This document shows, in pieces, positions 33,646 to 41,454 of a DNA stretch of 64,000 nucleotides. Source of the DNA: an uncultured Lachnospiraceae bacterium. GTDB lineage: Bacteria > Bacillota > Clostridia > Lachnospirales > Lachnospiraceae. Both the position numbers and the translations under genes were made by a program. The stretch lies in the NCBI GenBank assembly GCA_910587085.1, contig CAJUMC010000001.1:1-64000 (forward strand), read 5' to 3'. The first letter of the stretch is position 1. The number at the start of each line of letters is the position of its first letter. The notes below the pieces were generated by a model, which worked only from the letters and a program-made list of their open reading frames with translations, made no database searches and was not told the origin of the DNA.

Positions 33646-35859
33646 TTATTCCAAAAGATAAGCATTTACAACGCGCTCCAGCTCCTTTACGCCCTCCTCG
33701 CGGCCGACCTCACCGTTCCATATCTTTGTAAAAATTGCCTCGTAAATCTCCTGCGGCAGGGATTCCCGCACCACCGCTCTGGAGCATGCCTGATAGAGCG
33801 CCTCGGAAAAAGAATCATCCGGATATAAGCTGCGGTCTGCGGACAGATAATTTTCCGGATCGGCAATCTGTGCCTCTGCGATGCTTTCTGCCAGCTTCAG
33901 CGCCTGTTCCCGGCGCGCAGACGCCGGATTGACAATAAGTAAATCAACCCAGGCGGCGTATTCTCTGTCCCTGGCATCCATCCCCGGTACCGGGAGAACG
34001 GCAAACTGCTCTCTGCCAATAAACTGGTCATACTCTTCCGACGTCTGCCAAGTAATCAAATCAAAGAAAACATCCTGTACACAGGCTTCTCTTACGGCTT
34101 CGTCCGCGGCGGCGATGCTTCCGCCCTCTCTTATCGTCCGGTCATAAATTTCCTGATAGCGTTCTCTGCTATCCTGGAAGGTCAGGCCGCTCATCAGAGA
34201 TTTTCTCCCGACATATTCCTTCGCAGCGTCCAGAAGGGCCGAAAATTCGGGTGTATCAAATGTTATTCTCCCCATGCCCGCGCGGCCGGCAAGATAATCC
34301 TGGAGCAGATAAATCTGAATCGACCGGAAATCAGCCGCATACCATCCCGACCAGCCGGCATCATTCAGCAGATCCGCGGCACCGACCAGTCCCGGCATCG
34401 TCTCCATCGCCGTATCGGCGGCTTTCTCTTTTTTAAGATTTTCTTCGGAATACACAAGCGCCTGCAGGTTCATCGACAGCGGAAGCGCCCAGACCGCATC
34501 CCCGTCAGCAACCAGCTGCCGCACCCCGTCAAAGCATGCAGACAGCGGCTCCGCCAGCGCCGCCTGCAGCGGATAATACGCCTTCACCCGCTTTATATTC
34601 CAGGCCGCGGACATCCCGCTGTCCGTGATTACCAGGTCAAAATCCGAATCCCCCGCAAGAAGTTTAATTGCCAGATCCTCATACCGCAGCATTTTCGTCT
34701 CCACCGGGTATCCCTGCCAGTCCGGTTCGCTTGACGGGCTGCACAGATAAACCTTCAGCGGCTCCGCCTCACGAAAAAACAGCGAAGGCTTCAGGCGCGT
34801 GATTTTTCCGCCCTCCGACGGCTCCGCAGAACTGCTCAGCAGATAGAGATACCCCGCGGCATATCGAACGCCCCCGTTCGCAGTCATAATTCCATTGTTC
34901 CAATAACGGTACGCCTTTTCCGGCTGCTCCAGCGTTCCGCTGCTGCATTTGCCCTCCCACTCAAATGCACCCGTACCATGGAACATAGCGCGCTCCTCAT
35001 CCCACGCCAGATAAAAATTTTCCCGGAAACCCGCCGCCTTCCGCTCGCCCAGAACACCTTCTGTATCAAGCTTTGCAAGGTAAAAACCATTCTCCCGGTC
35101 AAATCCCTCCAGTAGAAAGCCGCGGCTTCCCATTGCCGTCACGGTTACAAGGTAATGATAATCCAGCGCTTTCCACTCGCGCGTGCGCAGATTCAGAAGG
35201 CCAAGCCTCCCGCCGGTACACCAGAAATTTTCCAGCCGTCCTTCCCCGATGGAACGGTCGCAGTCGTCTTCCTCGCCGCTGCGGTACAGGATTGCCGCCG
35301 TATCGCCGGATACTGCGATTTCGTACGCCTGGACCTCTTCGTTTTTCCAGATGATCTCCGTATTTCCGGATACCGGGTCAAGACGCAGATAGGAATCCGT
35401 ACCGCTGCGGTAGCAGTAAATTTTACCGTCCGAATAGCAGAGAGAACTGAGGGCATATAGCCCGCTGGCTGCCGGCAGCTCGTCGTTTTCTGCTGTTTCT
35501 TTGTCCGATACCGGGGAGCTTCCGGCGTCCGGCGCATCTTGTTCCTCCTTTGCAGCAATATCTGCTTCCACCGGATAAACAGCAGTGCATTTTCCGTCGG
35601 CAGTATAGGCCCGGATCGCATTTTCACCGTTTTGGCAGACATACAGCGTTCCGTCCTCCCCGACGCAGAACGCCGAGACATCCGCGATCGGCAGAACAGA
35701 TATTTCACTGTATGGGTCTGTATGTTCTTCATCCGGCTTGCTGTCTCCGCGGCGCTGCCGTGCGAAGAACAGCGCGGCAGCAAGTACGGCAGCCGCCAGT
35801 GCAAAGATTATGTATCGAAATTTCTTGTTTGACTGCTGCTTCGTCCCAGATGGTTGCAT
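33646..35859 (-). CDS. Beta-propeller/solute-binding fusion protein, copy 1
   Basis: The 737-residue protein has an N-terminal membrane helix (about 14-33, YIIFALAAAVLAAALFFA), the same propeller region as copy 2 (VSAFCVGEDGTLYVCQNGE) and the C-terminal solute-binding half (LLAGDSDFDLVITDSGMSAA, AVWALPLSMNLQALVYSEE). The start at 35859 follows AGGAGGG with rather long spacing (11); an ATG 33 bases earlier has no site but would overlap the upstream gene. Conservation with copy 2 extends along the full length, but the acidic insert near residue 110-140 (DAPDAGSSPVSDKE) is specific. It probably presents solutes to the shared permeases. Confidence 0.82.
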   Translation of the reverse strand: MQPSGTKQQSNKKFRYIIFALAAAVLAAALFFARQRRGDSKPDEEHTDPYSEISVLPIADVSAFCVGEDGTLYVCQNGENAIRAYTADGKCTAVYPVEADIAAKEEQDAPDAGSSPVSDKETAENDELPAASGLYALSSLCYSDGKIYCYRSGTDSYLRLDPVSGNTEIIWKNEEVQAYEIAVSGDTAAILYRSGEEDDCDRSIGEGRLENFWCTGGRLGLLNLRTREWKALDYHYLVTVTAMGSRGFLLEGFDRENGFYLAKLDTEGVLGERKAAGFRENFYLAWDEERAMFHGTGAFEWEGKCSSGTLEQPEKAYRYWNNGIMTANGGVRYAAGYLYLLSSSAEPSEGGKITRLKPSLFFREAEPLKVYLCSPSSEPDWQGYPVETKMLRYEDLAIKLLAGDSDFDLVITDSGMSAAWNIKRVKAYYPLQAALAEPLSACFDGVRQLVADGDAVWALPLSMNLQALVYSEENLKKEKAADTAMETMPGLVGAADLLNDAGWSGWYAADFRSIQIYLLQDYLAGRAGMGRITFDTPEFSALLDAAKEYVGRKSLMSGLTFQDSRERYQEIYDRTIREGGSIAAADEAVREACVQDVFFDLITWQTSEEYDQFIGREQFAVLPVPGMDARDREYAAWVDLLIVNPASARREQALKLAESIAEAQIADPENYLSADRSLYPDDSFSEALYQACSRAVVRESLPQEIYEAIFTKIWNGEVGREEGVKELERVVNAYLLE

Positions 35860-35879
35860 TCGGCTGGATCCCTCCTGAT

Positions 35880-36227
35880 TTAGCGCTGGCATAAGCCGGT
35901 TTCATTCGGACAATACTGATGATCAACTTCACATGGTATCGTCACATTCGTATATATCACTGCATTGCATGCGGAATTTGCACACCGTTCCGTATGCTTT
36001 CTTATAAATAATGTTTTCTGGCATCTGACCTCACCATTCACTGTCGTATAAAGTACATGATAATTCTGCGGAAGCTTCTGTGTTACTGCACTTTCGCAGA
36101 TATACCTGCGGGCAGTTGCGCTGCAGCCAGGAACATGGGGCTCCGAATAAGCATTAACGCTTACTGCGCCGCCGATCATTACGATTCCGGCCGTCAGCAA
36201 TGCCAGAAATTTCTTTGTCTTTCTCAT
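35880..36227 (-). CDS. Secreted eight-cysteine protein, copy 1
   Basis: The 115-residue precursor begins MRKTKKFLALLTAGIVMIGG and has a signal peptide with likely cleavage after SVNA. The mature part has eight cysteines at spacings matching copy 2 (29114-29452), including YCPNETGLC at the end. The ribosome site AGGAGG is strong. It is the first gene of the operon, behind a promoter with a long leader. Function is unknown; conserved cysteines and histidines could form disulfides or bind metal. Confidence 0.75.
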   Translation of the reverse strand: MRKTKKFLALLTAGIVMIGGAVSVNAYSEPHVPGCSATARRYICESAVTQKLPQNYHVLYTTVNGEVRCQKTLFIRKHTERCANSACNAVIYTNVTIPCEVDHQYCPNETGLCQR

Positions 36228-36301
36228 AATATGATCCTCCTAGTTTTTTATTATAAAATCCCGCCCTTTCTGCTCCAGGAAACTGTCGTAAAGCGGAACG
36301 C

Positions 36302-36340
36302 ATACCACATAACGTATACCACATACTACAATACCACATA
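36302..36340. repeat. Three ATACCACATA repeats in operon leader
   Basis: ATACCACATA occurs at 36302-36311, 36316-36325 and 36331-36340, spacing 14 and 15 bases. It lies in the long untranslated leader between the promoter at 36571-36598 and the first gene (start 36227). It could be a regulator site or a relic of slippage. The rest of 36228-36773 holds no gene that I can support. Confidence 0.55.
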
Positions 36341-36570
36341 CCGCCTGGGATTTGTCCGCGATTTATCTGCGATTTGCCTGCGTAATCCGTCACCTCAACT
36401 GCACACAGCCCGCTTTTCCAAAAGCGATTGATATTGGGGGATATGTTTTCCTGACCGACAGCATTTTCCTTCTTTCCTATATTCTGGACGAAGAATTTTA
36501 TTTCTGATAAATATTTTCCTTCAATTATTTCTTGTTGCTTTTTCGGCAGCCGTTTTTGTCTGCCATTTTA

Positions 36571-36598
36571 ATTATAACATTATTTTTTTGTTTGTCTA
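36571..36598 (-). promoter_or_regulatory. Promoter of the duplicated-cassette operon
   Basis: On the minus strand TAGACA (36593-36598), a 16-base AT-rich spacer and consensus TATAAT (36571-36576). This gives a leader of about 335 bases before the first gene, unusually long and possibly regulatory. Confidence 0.65.
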
Positions 36599-36773
36599 TA
36601 CTTTTTTGTTATATTTTATCTTCTTTTCTAATAATTGTAGGAAACACTTGATATCGGTGTGAACAAAGATGTCTGCAAAAATGAATGCGAAATCCAAGTG
36701 CGCATTCCATTTTCTCCGGATGCGGAATATATTAAGTGATAATAAAGAAATATTATTTTCTGCTTATATCATT

Positions 36774-37043
36774 TTAATTGCTTTTTCGTTTTGCCATGCT
36801 TTGCACGGCAGGAAAAACGGCAAACTGCCTGCGCGCCCATAGGGCTGAATGCAGCTCATCAATAATTAAAAATTCTTCCGGGATATTTATGGACAGGCTA
36901 TTTTCAAGATCAACAATAAAGCTAACAAATCCTAACGAATCTAACTCCAGGTCTTTCAGTGCAACATTCTCATAGTCGCTCAAACATAAATCCATATTCT
37001 TTTCAAAAGTACTAATAACTATTTGTTTTACATTATGCTTCAT
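36774..37043 (-). pseudogene. Acyl/peptidyl carrier protein, damaged C terminus
   Basis: The 89 codons encode a phosphopantetheine carrier: residues 1-65 show helix 1 and the DSLGFVSFIVDLENSLSIN motif with Ser36 as attachment site, then IPEEFLIIDEL. After that the sequence changes to HSALWARRQFAVFPAVQSM, which is Arg/Trp/Ala-rich, unlike helix IV of carrier proteins. The DNA becomes GC-rich at the same point (about 36845). I infer a recombination break that replaced the last helix. The start overlaps the upstream ABC gene by 11 bases. A carrier protein in an export operon suggests a thioester-bound amino acid or acyl group used in a modification step. Confidence 0.65.
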
Positions 37044-38823
37044 CCTTTTTTCCCATCCTTTCCATCTGTTCTCTTAGCATCTTCTCATAGTGTCCCTTTT
37101 TCATCATCAATTCTTCCGGCGAACCAGATTCAACAATTCTTCCATCTTCAAAAAAATATATCATATCAACATTTTTTGTATAAACCATATTATGAGTAAC
37201 CATAATTACAGCTCTTCCTTCGGCAATATGATTTATTTTATCAATCATTTCATTCTCTGCAATTGGATCGAGGTTGGCTGATGGCTCATCAAAAATTAAA
37301 ACCGGATTTTTCCCTGTAAATGTCCTTGCGATTGCAAGTTTTTGCTGTTCCCCACCTGAAAAGCTCACTCCACCTTCTATAAACTCTCCGGTCAAAACTG
37401 TATGAATACCATCGGGCAATTGATTTACTTTATCCTCTAGTCCAGCAAAACGAAGCGCAGCTTCCAACCTTGTGATATCCTTCGTTTCTGCATCCATTGA
37501 GATATTTTCCTCAATGGAAAGAGGAAATATCTTATAATCTTGCAGTAAGGTACTGAAAAGATCTCTGCTTGTTTCAATTGATATATCAGGATAAAAATAT
37601 TTTATTTCACCTTTTGATGGCATATATAATCCCAAAAGCAATTTTATAAATGTACTTTTTCCTGAGCCATTTTCACCCACAATTGCGACCCTTTTATCCA
37701 AGGGCAATTCTATACATATATCTTTTAATATTTCTTTTTGTCCGTCATAAGAAAAGCTTAAGTGCTCACACCTTATAAATGCTGGATTTGTAGAGGGATC
37801 TAAATTTTGTTCTGAATGTTTTACTTCATGAAAACCTCCTTCCTTACAATCAAGCACCTCTAAAATGTCACTAACATAATTTGCATTATTGCATATTCTT
37901 GGAATAAACATAAACATTCCCTCTATATAGGCAGCTAACATTGTAAAGTTGGATAAAACAACGTTAAATTCACCAACTGTAATTTTTTGATTAATTAATA
38001 AATTAACTACAACAACAATATTAAAAATATGAATAATTAAATCTATTGTTTCTTTTACTAGTCTAACTCCCCCCTTCTTCAAAGAGCTGCTACGATTTTT
38101 TTTCCAATATAATTCTTTCAGCATGCTGTACTTTTCGATAAAATAATCACCAATTCGATACAATTTAAATTCACGTACATATTGCTTTTTATAAAATAAA
38201 TCTCGAATGTATGTATCACAACGATCAAATGCTAAATTTTGTTTATGAATATTATAAGATATTTTATTCTCTTCACTTACTAAAACGCAATTTTTTACAG
38301 AAGCAAATATTGTTCCAATGATTAAAATAATATGCATTTTTCCAAAAAGATAGATTGCCGAACAAAAACTAATTATAGCGGATAAAAGACTACATACACT
38401 TTCTGTAAAAGAAAAAATATTCGTTCCCTCATTATATATCGCATAATGCAGTTTGTTCAAATATTCTTGGGAATTGTAATAATCACGTTTAATTTTTGCA
38501 CTTTTATTATAAATTAAATTTTTGTAATATAAACATACTTTTGCCTTCTCTTGCTCGTTAAATTTACATGTCACCCAATAGGTAAAAATTCTGGCTGTAC
38601 TATAAAAAGCAATATAAAGAAAAAAATATATGGCCACTTTCTGAATCTGTGGCGTTCTGTAAATAATAAAATCAATTAATTTTTGAAAAAATAAAATCTG
38701 TAGTAAAATACTAAGAGAATTTATTATTGGTTCCATAATATTCATTAGCATATATCCAGGAGAAGCTTTTATTAAAAGTTTCGTTATCCTAATATTTAAC
38801 ATTAATGCATTTTTAAATTTCAT
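37033..38823 (-). CDS. ABC exporter (membrane-ATPase fusion), second
   Basis: The 596-residue half-transporter has an N-terminal six-helix membrane domain (about 1-330) and a C-terminal ATPase with Walker A GENGSGKST (about 383), signature VSFSGGEQQK, Walker B VLIFDEPSANLD and a late H-loop VTHN. There is no N-terminal C39 peptidase domain. AT-rich codons contrast with neighbouring regions. Start ATG 38823 with GGAG at 6-base spacing; it overlaps the first exporter gene by 11 bases. Two such half-transporters likely form a heterodimer that exports a peptide or lipid-linked product of this operon. Confidence 0.88.
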   Translation of the reverse strand: MKFKNALMLNIRITKLLIKASPGYMLMNIMEPIINSLSILLQILFFQKLIDFIIYRTPQIQKVAIYFFLYIAFYSTARIFTYWVTCKFNEQEKAKVCLYYKNLIYNKSAKIKRDYYNSQEYLNKLHYAIYNEGTNIFSFTESVCSLLSAIISFCSAIYLFGKMHIILIIGTIFASVKNCVLVSEENKISYNIHKQNLAFDRCDTYIRDLFYKKQYVREFKLYRIGDYFIEKYSMLKELYWKKNRSSSLKKGGVRLVKETIDLIIHIFNIVVVVNLLINQKITVGEFNVVLSNFTMLAAYIEGMFMFIPRICNNANYVSDILEVLDCKEGGFHEVKHSEQNLDPSTNPAFIRCEHLSFSYDGQKEILKDICIELPLDKRVAIVGENGSGKSTFIKLLLGLYMPSKGEIKYFYPDISIETSRDLFSTLLQDYKIFPLSIEENISMDAETKDITRLEAALRFAGLEDKVNQLPDGIHTVLTGEFIEGGVSFSGGEQQKLAIARTFTGKNPVLIFDEPSANLDPIAENEMIDKINHIAEGRAVIMVTHNMVYTKNVDMIYFFEDGRIVESGSPEELMMKKGHYEKMLREQMERMGKKDEA

Positions 38824-40588
38824 TTTTATCTCCATTCCCTAATTCATGCGATTGCATCTTAAACAATGCCGCATAATTTCCATTAAAACTCATAAGTTCA
38901 TTATGATTTCCTCTTTCTACTACTGTACCATGCTCAATATAAAAAATTATATCAGCGCAACTTGTATAATATAATTTATGTGTAGTAAATATGATGGTTT
39001 TTCCCAATTGCTTTAAGCCAAGAATCGCGTCATAAAATGACTTTGTGGCATAAACATCCAGATTGCTTGTTGGTTCGTCAAATATCAAGACGGGAGCGTT
39101 ACTTGCATATGCCCTGGCAATTGCGATTTTCTGTATTTCGCCCCCCGAAAAACCAGCATCCCCTCCGTTAAAAACGGAAGCATAAATACCATTATCAAAT
39201 TTTTGAACTTTGTCATATAAACCTACATATTTTAGCGCCTTTTCCACAGTAGCAACATCTTCCGCTGATGCTATTTTTTTCATCAGGATGTTTTCTGCAA
39301 TGGATATTTCATATATTTGAAAATCCTGAAAAACAGCTCCAAAAAGTTGTCTGACACTGCTGATTTTATACTGTTCATACGGAATACCATTCAGCATGAC
39401 CCTGCCCTGATTCGGTAAAATCAACCCCGTCAAGATGTCCACTATGGTTGATTTTCCAACACCATTCAGACCTGCAAATGCGATTATCTCATTTTTATTT
39501 ATAGTTATATTTATTTCATGCAAAACAAAAGAATCCTGTGAATTATATTTAAAATAAACATTCTTCAATTCTACATTTTCAAATCCTTTACAAATGACCC
39601 CATCTTCCGAGAAGTTACTAGGAGCCTGTAATATCTCTTTAATATCATTTATATATAATCCGGATTGATATATATCCGGTATTATTTTGAAAAAATTTAT
39701 TAATTGTTCTGACATTACTGAAACAATATTCAACATTACCAAGAAATTTCCAATTGACATTTTTCCATTTATTATCTGAATTGAAATATTAATTTCTGCC
39801 ATCCAAACAAGTAACCCGCTGACTGATACCATGAAAGCAGTTTCTCCCATATATCCTGTTAAATATTTTTTATACTTATTTATATATTTTTTTGTTTCTA
39901 CATCAAATTTAAGTAATAATCTATCTTTGATTGATTCCGTGGTATATAACTCTTCTGCATACTCCCTCTGATAAAAAATCCTGTTTAGATAATCCTTGAA
40001 TCTATCATATGGTTCTTCCCTTTTATTAAAATTATATTGTTTTTTATTTCTATGAAAATAATATAAAAGATAATTTACAGCACTTACTCCTGATAATATA
40101 ATAATAACTGGATCTTTATAAACTATAAATGTAATACCAAATGTTATTAGGTTAATTAAAAAAGCAAGTAATTGTGTATATAGTATAAAATATCTAGTAT
40201 TTCCTTCATTTATAGCTCTATTTAATTTATTATAAAAATCAAAATTATCATAATTTATTAAATCTAATGTTAAAATTTTATTATATATCTTAGTACTTGT
40301 ATAAGTTTTTAATTTTGTTTCAAATTTAAAAATAAACTGATTTACTATTATATTTAAGACAATTTTAAATACTAAATTTAGTAATAAATACCCAGTTAAC
40401 CATAATAGTAGCAATTTATATACAAAATTTTCAGATATGGCATATTCAACGATATATTTAATTAAACTTAAATTAATGACAGTTCTTATGGCAGAGAATA
40501 TAGACAAAAACATTAATATAAAAAAAATTTTTTTTGATACTTTACCAATTTCTTTTATTGCATAAACTATATTTTCTAGAATTTTCAT
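38813..40588 (-). CDS. ABC exporter (membrane-ATPase fusion), first
   Basis: The 591-residue half-transporter has six hydrophobic segments, then an ATPase domain with GLNGVGKST (about 376), GFSGGEIQK (about 479), VLIFDEPTSNLD (about 502) and TTHK. The region is strongly AT-rich (many AAA, ATT, TTA codons). Start ATG 40588 follows GGAG with 9-base spacing; a TTG seven codons upstream is unlikely. No peptidase domain, so any leader removal would need another protease. It follows the small Pro/Gly/Ser/Thr-rich protein by about 100 bases and overlaps the second exporter. Confidence 0.88.
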   Translation of the reverse strand: MKILENIVYAIKEIGKVSKKIFFILMFLSIFSAIRTVINLSLIKYIVEYAISENFVYKLLLLWLTGYLLLNLVFKIVLNIIVNQFIFKFETKLKTYTSTKIYNKILTLDLINYDNFDFYNKLNRAINEGNTRYFILYTQLLAFLINLITFGITFIVYKDPVIIILSGVSAVNYLLYYFHRNKKQYNFNKREEPYDRFKDYLNRIFYQREYAEELYTTESIKDRLLLKFDVETKKYINKYKKYLTGYMGETAFMVSVSGLLVWMAEINISIQIINGKMSIGNFLVMLNIVSVMSEQLINFFKIIPDIYQSGLYINDIKEILQAPSNFSEDGVICKGFENVELKNVYFKYNSQDSFVLHEINITINKNEIIAFAGLNGVGKSTIVDILTGLILPNQGRVMLNGIPYEQYKISSVRQLFGAVFQDFQIYEISIAENILMKKIASAEDVATVEKALKYVGLYDKVQKFDNGIYASVFNGGDAGFSGGEIQKIAIARAYASNAPVLIFDEPTSNLDVYATKSFYDAILGLKQLGKTIIFTTHKLYYTSCADIIFYIEHGTVVERGNHNELMSFNGNYAALFKMQSHELGNGDKNEI

Positions 40589-40692
40589 TCTAATAATCTC
40601 CAATATCAAAATAGGCTTAAATGTATTTTTATAAAATTTTATGTTTATTGAACTTAAATCCGCAGAAATAATTTTTAGTTTTCAAAACAGAT

Positions 40693-40911
40693 TTAGTTTA
40701 TTTTCGTTGCATAAAAACGAGTGTTATAATACTCCATTAAATTAATCTTCACCGCCAATAAAGAAAGCAATAACTCAAGAAATGGCGAAGTACCGTTTCC
40801 ATTTGAAGTTCCCGCACTACCCGGCATACTAGGAACCGGTGTTGGGCCTGGCGTCGGATTAACGGAGGACGTACCAGATACAGGTTGAACTTCTCCACTA
40901 TAAAACTCCAC
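40693..40911 (-). CDS. Small Pro/Gly/Ser/Thr-rich candidate peptide precursor
   Basis: This 72-codon frame has GTG start (40911) with GTGAGG 5 bases upstream. The N-terminal half is Pro/Gly/Ser/Thr/Asn-rich (VNPTPGPTPVPSMPGSAGTS). It is followed by a hydrophobic stretch SPFLELLLSLLAVKINLM and a Tyr/Arg/Asn-rich tail EYYNTRFYATKIN. There is no signal peptide and no cysteine. As first gene of an operon with two ABC exporters and a carrier protein, it is the natural candidate for the exported or modified substrate. No family is recognised. An ATG two bases upstream in another frame gives an unconvincing basic protein. Confidence 0.5.
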   Translation of the reverse strand: MEFYSGEVQPVSGTSSVNPTPGPTPVPSMPGSAGTSNGNGTSPFLELLLSLLAVKINLMEYYNTRFYATKIN

Positions 40912-41097
40912 ATTGTCCTCACAATATTTCTTTGGTTTTATTAATTTTTATTTAATATTTTTACGTTTATAGCCTGCTCAATTTCAGCTTATTTTCTTAA
41001 ATATTTAGATTGCTTTGCTAAATTTATTATCTGTACGAAATCTAACAAACAATTTTTACTCATCTCTTACGGACCAACTTATAAATTTCATATTACA

Positions 41098-41126
41098 ATT
41101 ATATAACATACTTAAAAAAATTCTAT
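41098..41126 (-). promoter_or_regulatory. Candidate promoter of the exporter operon
   Basis: On the minus strand a consensus -10 TATAAT (41098-41103) with a poor -35 (ATAGAA, 41121-41126) at 17 bases. A weak -35 next to the near-palindrome at 41133-41148 suggests activator dependence. Confidence 0.55.
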
Positions 41127-41132
41127 ATTATC

Positions 41133-41148
41133 TGCGGAATATTCCACA
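41133..41148. promoter_or_regulatory. Near-palindromic operator between divergent promoters
   Basis: TGCGGAATATTCCACA is a 16-bp inverted repeat with a perfect 10-bp core GGAATATTCC (41136-41145) and one mismatched outer pair. Its centre lies about 50 bases upstream of the estimated transcription starts of both divergent promoters. The best candidate to bind is the HTH regulator encoded at 41455-43728. Confidence 0.6.
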
Positions 41149-41155
41149 AACGGCA

Positions 41156-41184
41156 TAGACTTTTTTTCTTATTTAATTTACAAT
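41156..41184 (+). promoter_or_regulatory. Promoter of the small secreted-peptide gene
   Basis: TAGACT (41156-41161), a 17-base spacer and TACAAT (41179-41184), 67 bases before the ATG at 41251. Confidence 0.6.
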
Positions 41185-41250
41185 GCTCCTGTAACAATTC
41201 ACCTGATCAAACCCACGAAAATCCAACCATAAGAAAGAGGTGTACTTCCC

Positions 41251-41424
41251 ATGAAAAACCTTAAGAAAATTGCGCTGGCTCTGCTCATATTGATCTATCT
41301 GGATATCACGATTTCCGTCGTTGCCCCAGAACCTCCTGCTGCATTGACTGCAGTAACCGATCCAGCCGATCCAGGCTGTGACAGAGAACTTTTCGGAAAT
41401 GATAATGATCATTCTCTTCACTAA
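41251..41424 (+). CDS. Putative secreted signalling peptide precursor, 57 aa
   Basis: The 57-codon gene starts ATG AAA AAC with AGAAAGAGGTG upstream. The product has a typical signal or anchor (MKNLKKIALALLILIYLDIT) followed by an Ala/Pro/Asp-rich mature part VVAPEPPAALTAVTDPADPG and a polar tail with one Cys and several His/Asp. It is convergent with the two-HTH/TPR-like regulator gene, whose stop lies 31 bases further on, and divergent from the exporter operon. Small exported peptides beside TPR-containing HTH regulators are the hallmark of RRNPP quorum-sensing pairs. That role is inferred and the mature peptide cannot be predicted. Confidence 0.6.
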   Translation: MKNLKKIALALLILIYLDITISVVAPEPPAALTAVTDPADPGCDRELFGNDNDHSLH

Positions 41425-41454
41425 AAACAATTTATATTCTATCCATCCGCAGAT

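Noticed and set aside
41173..41430. An 85-codon minus-strand frame opposite the small peptide gene
   Set aside because: The plus-strand frame has promoter, ribosome site and signal peptide; the minus frame has none.
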